Source: Corynebacterium pseudopelargi
GTDB taxonomy: Bacteria; Actinomycetota; Actinomycetes; Mycobacteriales; Mycobacteriaceae
DNA: 64,000 nucleotides
Reading direction: 5' to 3'
NCBI RefSeq assembly: GCF_003814005.1
Contig: NZ_CP033898.1
Coordinates: 186,001-250,000, forward strand
Part shown: positions 60,614-64,000 of the stretch, piece after piece
How positions within the stretch are numbered: the stretch's first letter is position 1
How the letters are laid out: each line of letters begins with the position of its first letter
Translations under genes and position numbers: made by a program
Notes under the pieces: model-generated
What the model saw: the letters and a program-made list of their open reading frames with translations, nothing else
What the model was told of the DNA's origin: nothing
Database searches by the model: none

Positions 60614-62440
60614 ATGGGACGCGCAGTAGGTATTGACCTTGGTACCACGAACTCCGTGGTTACTGCTCTTGAAGGTGGCGACCCCGTCGTCATCGCTAAC
60701 TCTGAAGGTGCACGCACCACCCCTTCGGTGGTGGCCTTCGCTAAAAACGGCGAGGTGCTCGTCGGTCAGTCTGCTAAGAACCAGGCCGTGACCAACGTTG
60801 ATCGCACCATCCGCTCCGTCAAGCGCCACATCGGCACCGACTGGAACGTGGAGATCGACGATAAGAAGTACACCCCGCAGGAAATCTCCGCCCGCACGCT
60901 GATGAAGCTCAAGCGAGACGCTGAATCCTACCTGGGTGACGAAGTTACCGATGCTGTTATTACTGTGCCGGCATACTTCTCTGATGCACAGCGTCAGGCA
61001 ACCAAGGAAGCTGGCCAGATCGCAGGCCTGAACGTTCTGCGTATCGTCAACGAGCCCACCGCCGCTGCTTTGGCCTATGGCCTGGAAAAGGGCGAGAAGG
61101 AACAAACCATCTTGGTCTTCGACCTCGGTGGCGGCACCTTCGACGTTTCCCTGCTTGAAATTGGCGATGGCGTGGTGGAAGTTCGCGCTACCGCTGGCGA
61201 CAACGAGCTCGGTGGCGATGACTGGGATCAGCGCATCGTGGACTGGTTGGTAGAGAAGTTCAAGTCTGCCCACGGCGTGGATCTGTCCAAGGACAAGATG
61301 GCAATGCAGCGTCTGCGTGAGGCTGCCGAGAAGGCAAAGATCGAACTGTCTTCCTCCCAGCAGGCAACCATCAACTTGCCCTACATCACCGTTGATGCAG
61401 ACAAGAACCCGCTGTTCTTGGATGAAACCCTTTCGCGCACCGAATTCCAGCGCATCACCCAGGATCTGCTCGATCGCACCAAGGCTCCCTTCAACCAGGT
61501 GATCAAGGATGCTGGCATTTCTGTTGGCGAGATCGACCACGTGGTGCTCGTGGGTGGTTCCACCCGTATGCCCGCTGTGACCGAACTGGTCAAGGAACTC
61601 ACCGGCGGCAAGGAGCCCAACAAGGGCGTGAACCCCGACGAGGTTGTGGCCGTTGGTGCTGCCCTGCAGGCCGGCGTGCTGCGCGGTGAAGTCAAGGACG
61701 TGCTGCTTCTCGACGTCACCCCGCTGTCGCTTGGCATCGAAACCAAGGGTGGCGTGATGACCAAGCTCATCGAGCGCAACACCACCATCCCCACGAAGCG
61801 TTCCGAGACCTTCACCACCGCTGACGATAATCAGCCTTCGGTGCAGATCCAGGTCTTCCAGGGCGAGCGCGAAATGGCTACACACAACAAGCTGCTCGGC
61901 TCCTTCGAGCTTGGCGGCATTGCACCTGCACCGCGCGGCGTGCCCCAGATCGAGGTGACCTTCGACATCGACGCCAACGGCATCGTGCACGTCACCGCTA
62001 AGGACAAGGGCACCGGTAAGGAAAACACCATCAAGATCCAGGATGGCTCCGGTCTTTCCCAAGAAGAGATCGACCGCATGGTCAAGGATGCCGAGGCTCA
62101 CGCCGAGGAAGACAAGAAGCGTCGCGAGGAGCAAGAGACCCGCAACTCCGCCGAGACCATGGCATACCAGACCCGTAACTTCCTGGAAGAAAACGGCGAG
62201 AAGGTCTCCGAGGACGTCAAGACCAAGGTGACCGAGGCTGCAGATGCTGTGGACGAAGCCCTCAAGGGTGACGATATCGAGGCCATCAAGCAATCGGTAG
62301 AGAAGCTCACTGAGGTTTCCCAGGAGATGGGTAAGGCCATCTACGAAGCTGAAGCTGCAAACGCTAACGACGCCCAGGCCGCAGGCGACGACGACGTAGT
62401 CGACGCTGAGGTTGTGGACGAGGAGGATGAGAAGAAGTGA
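60614..62440 (+). CDS. dnaK: Molecular chaperone DnaK (Hsp70)
   Basis: A 608-residue Hsp70. ATPase domain 1-370 with G-I-D-L-G-T-T-N-S at the start, the [10 protein letters not shown] phosphate loop near 170 and [10 protein letters not shown] near 310. The interdomain linker D-V-L-L-L-D-V-T-P precedes the substrate-binding domain, and the C-terminus is [13 protein letters not shown]. The ATG at 60614 follows GGAGGAA; an upstream in-frame ATG (60563) falls within the promoter region. Overlaps grpE. Confidence 0.97.
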   Translation: MGRAVGIDLGTTNSVVTALEGGDPVVIANSEGARTTPSVVAFAKNGEVLVGQSAKNQAVTNVDRTIRSVKRHIGTDWNVEIDDKKYTPQEISARTLMKLKRDAESYLGDEVTDAVITVPAYFSDAQRQATKEAGQIAGLNVLRIVNEPTAAALAYGLEKGEKEQTILVFDLGGGTFDVSLLEIGDGVVEVRATAGDNELGGDDWDQRIVDWLVEKFKSAHGVDLSKDKMAMQRLREAAEKAKIELSSSQQATINLPYITVDADKNPLFLDETLSRTEFQRITQDLLDRTKAPFNQVIKDAGISVGEIDHVVLVGGSTRMPAVTELVKELTGGKEPNKGVNPDEVVAVGAALQAGVLRGEVKDVLLLDVTPLSLGIETKGGVMTKLIERNTTIPTKRSETFTTADDNQPSVQIQVFQGEREMATHNKLLGSFELGGIAPAPRGVPQIEVTFDIDANGIVHVTAKDKGTGKENTIKIQDGSGLSQEEIDRMVKDAEAHAEEDKKRREEQETRNSAETMAYQTRNFLEENGEKVSEDVKTKVTEAADAVDEALKGDDIEAIKQSVEKLTEVSQEMGKAIYEAEAANANDAQAAGDDDVVDAEVVDEEDEKK

Positions 62441-63012
62441 CGATGCCCGATAACCCCGGCGATCCGGAGCACACTGATCCGGAGGCAACCTCGGCAGAAT
62501 CCGCTGAGGCTGCCGCCGATCGGGCGATGCAATCCGATGATCTCGACCCAACGCTCGAAGCCGATGTGGATGCAGCATTAGCTGATAGCGCTGAGCCAAG
62601 CATCGACGCACAATTGGCCGAGCGCACCGAGGATCTGCAAAGGGTCACCGCCGAGTACGCCAACTACCGCCGCCGCACCGAACGCGAACGCGCCCAGGGC
62701 GTGGAGGTAGCCAAGTCTCAGGTGGTAGTGCAGTTACTGCCTATCCTGGATGATCTTGAACTTGCAGAACAGCACGGTGACCTCGAAGGGCCGCTGAAAT
62801 CTACTCGCGACAAGCTGCTTGCCGTGATGGATGGCCTCAAGGTCAAGGCATTCGGTGAAGAAGGCGAAGCCTTTGATGCCGAGCGCCACGAGGCTGTGCA
62901 GGATCTCTCCGAAGGAGAGGAAAAAGTATTGGGGACTGTGCTTCGGCGCGGTTACCTCATGGGCGATCGTCTCCTTCGCACCGCGATGGTGATTATCGCC
63001 GACCCGTCCTAA
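62437..63012 (+). CDS. grpE: Nucleotide exchange factor GrpE
   Basis: A 191-residue GrpE: an acidic, low-complexity N-terminus (1-60), a helical domain with [12 protein letters not shown] near residue 75 and a C-terminal beta-wing with E-A-V-Q-D-L and [14 protein letters not shown]. It releases ADP from DnaK. The GTG at 62437 overlaps the dnaK stop; an ATG two codons later (62443) is the alternative. A strong hairpin terminator follows before dnaJ. Confidence 0.94.
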   Translation: MTMPDNPGDPEHTDPEATSAESAEAAADRAMQSDDLDPTLEADVDAALADSAEPSIDAQLAERTEDLQRVTAEYANYRRRTERERAQGVEVAKSQVVVQLLPILDDLELAEQHGDLEGPLKSTRDKLLAVMDGLKVKAFGEEGEAFDAERHEAVQDLSEGEEKVLGTVLRRGYLMGDRLLRTAMVIIADPS

Positions 63013-63030
63013 TACTTTCTAGGACTTATC

Positions 63031-63077
63031 GGGGCGCTGCCAGAGCTATACAACCTTTGAGCAGCGCCCCATTTTTT
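63031..63077 (+). terminator. Terminator between grpE and dnaJ
   Basis: A perfect 10-bp stem GGGGCGCTGC / GCAGCGCCCC with a 20-nt loop is followed by ATTTTTT. It should cut or weaken read-through from grpE into dnaJ. Confidence 0.8.
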
Positions 63078-63155
63078 AGCTCACACAATTAGATAAACAA
63101 AATTATTAGCACTTAGTCCGAGAACACCGTTCCCGGAAAGGAGGAGAACAAGCTT

Positions 63156-64000
63156 ATGGCCGCAAAAAATGAATGGGCAGAAAAAGACTATTACGCCGAT
63201 TTGGGGGTTTCGTCCTCCGCAAGCGAGCAGGACATTAAAAAGGCCTACCGCAAATTAGCGCGCGAAAACCACCCTGACTCCCACCCCGGGGACCAGGCCG
63301 CCGAGGAACGCTTTAAGCAAGTAGCCGAGGCCTATGACGTGGTTGGCGACCCAGAAAAGCGTAAAGAATACGACGAATTTAAAAAAGCTCTCGCAAGCGG
63401 CGGATTCCGTGGCTTCGGAAAGAAAGCGGGGTCCGGTTACGCCGGAGGGTTTCAAGAAGGGTTCGATCTGGGCGACATCTTCGGGCAACGAGGAGGGTTT
63501 GCTCAAGAGGACGGTCTTGGGGATATCTTCGGTAGCTTTTTCAACCGCGGCGGTGCTGCTCGCAAACCGAATCGGTCGGCGAGGGGATCGGACGTCCAAA
63601 CCGAAATAACGCTGGACTTCCGCGAAGCAGCCAAGGGCACAGCGATGCCAATTCAGCTCACCGCTGAAGCCCCCTGCGAAACCTGCCACGGCTCCGGCTC
63701 TAAGAGCGGCAACGTCACCACCTGTAGCCATTGCGGTGGTAGCGGATTCGTCTCTGAGCAAAAGGGCGCATTTGGAATGTCTGCGCCGTGCCCCTACTGC
63801 GGCGGCACCGGTGAACAGATCGAAGATCCCTGCCCCGACTGCGGTGGCACCGGAACCAAGACCCGCACCCGCACCATCACGGTTCGGATCCCAGCCGGTG
63901 TGACCGATGGACAAAAAGTGCGCCTCGCTGGCCAAGGTGAGGCCGGGCGCAATGGGCGGCCCTCGGGCGATCTCTACGTCACCGTGCATGTGAAAAAGGA
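63156..64000 (+). CDS. dnaJ: Chaperone DnaJ, 5' part
   Basis: The first 281 codons are in the window; the gene continues past 64000. J-domain with H-P-D in R-E-N-H-P-D-S near residue 43, a Gly/Phe-rich linker, then four zinc-finger repeats C-x2-C-x-G-x-G ([32 protein letters not shown]) and the start of the C-terminal domain. The ATG follows GGAAAGGAGGAG. Order after dnaK-grpE is standard for Actinobacteria; hspR would be expected next. Confidence 0.95.
   Translation, partial: MAAKNEWAEKDYYADLGVSSSASEQDIKKAYRKLARENHPDSHPGDQAAEERFKQVAEAYDVVGDPEKRKEYDEFKKALASGGFRGFGKKAGSGYAGGFQEGFDLGDIFGQRGGFAQEDGLGDIFGSFFNRGGAARKPNRSARGSDVQTEITLDFREAAKGTAMPIQLTAEAPCETCHGSGSKSGNVTTCSHCGGSGFVSEQKGAFGMSAPCPYCGGTGEQIEDPCPDCGGTGTKTRTRTITVRIPAGVTDGQKVRLAGQGEAGRNGRPSGDLYVTVHVKK

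Noticed and set aside
60500..62611. 703-codon minus-strand ORF opposite dnaK
   Set aside because: It is an antisense shadow of dnaK and grpE caused by codon bias; no domain or start signal supports it.

Overview
The window looks like a chromosomal segment of a mycolate-producing Corynebacterium. The evidence is a Pks13-type mycolate condensase with its acyl-CoA carboxylase subunit, an MmpL3-type mycolate exporter, an AftD-like arabinofuranosyltransferase, a C50-carotenoid pathway end, and a cys operon in the corynebacterial order fpr / cysI-X-H-D-N-Y-Z. Gene order also follows mycobacterial synteny blocks (Rv0204c-Rv0236c, Rv0321-Rv0338c and dnaK-grpE-dnaJ). Coordinates and starts were read by eye from the sequence; family names come from recognised motifs, not from database searches.

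Layout. 1-1243: 3' end of a carotenoid operon (crtYe-crtYf-crtEb). 1269-7512: pks13 and accD3, with no room for a promoter between crtEb and pks13. 7727-10797: MFS transporter, LysR regulator and TDT permease. 10730-15550 (minus strand): trmB, NYN protein, mmpL3-type exporter, LPG-synthase-like membrane protein, DUF3054. 15769-22200: GTP-dependent PEP carboxykinase, methyltransferase/glycosyltransferase pair, two envelope membrane proteins, TmaT-like acyltransferase. 22201-24081: a gene-poor scar with IS3-type transposase remnants, a 70-bp inverted repeat and one AT-rich small ORF. 24082-28562: aftD-like gene, DUF2613, VanW protein. 28559-37622: K+ channel, YhgE/Pip protein with ABC-like ATPase, cstA-ybdD, nhaC, membrane protein, hydrolase. 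37674-41469: tRNA-Gly, dcd, ugd, metP-metS. 41536-49171 (minus strand): a five-gene operon fpr / Fe-S reductase / DUF1707 / alaT / yibE-like. 49349-55598: the assimilatory sulfate operon. 55501-56569: a miniature Fpr-like gene diverging from a nucleosidase. 56674-60377: pit-type phosphate transporter, AI-2E-family protein, HAD protein. 60483-64000: dnaK-grpE-dnaJ (dnaJ runs off the window).

How it works together. The first 28 kb is mostly envelope biogenesis: mycolic acid condensation, trehalose monomycolate export and acetylation, arabinogalactan/lipoglycan building. The 47-56 kb part is sulfur assimilation: sulfate uptake (CysZ), activation (CysDN), reduction (CysH, CysI with electrons from Fpr and possibly CysX), with candidate McbR-type operators (TAGAC-N6-GTCTA-like) at the fpr, cysI, mini-fpr and nucleosidase promoters. 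Many starts are preceded by a TANNNT -10 box exactly 6-8 nt upstream with no Shine-Dalgarno sequence, meaning leaderless transcripts.

The most interesting items are a Met-every-fourth-residue leader ORF that ends on the cysI start codon, a miniature Fpr-like protein with a sulfur-type promoter, an Fe-S reductase with a roughly 360-residue Pro/Ala/Gly repeat tail, and the crt-pks13-accD3 gene arrangement.
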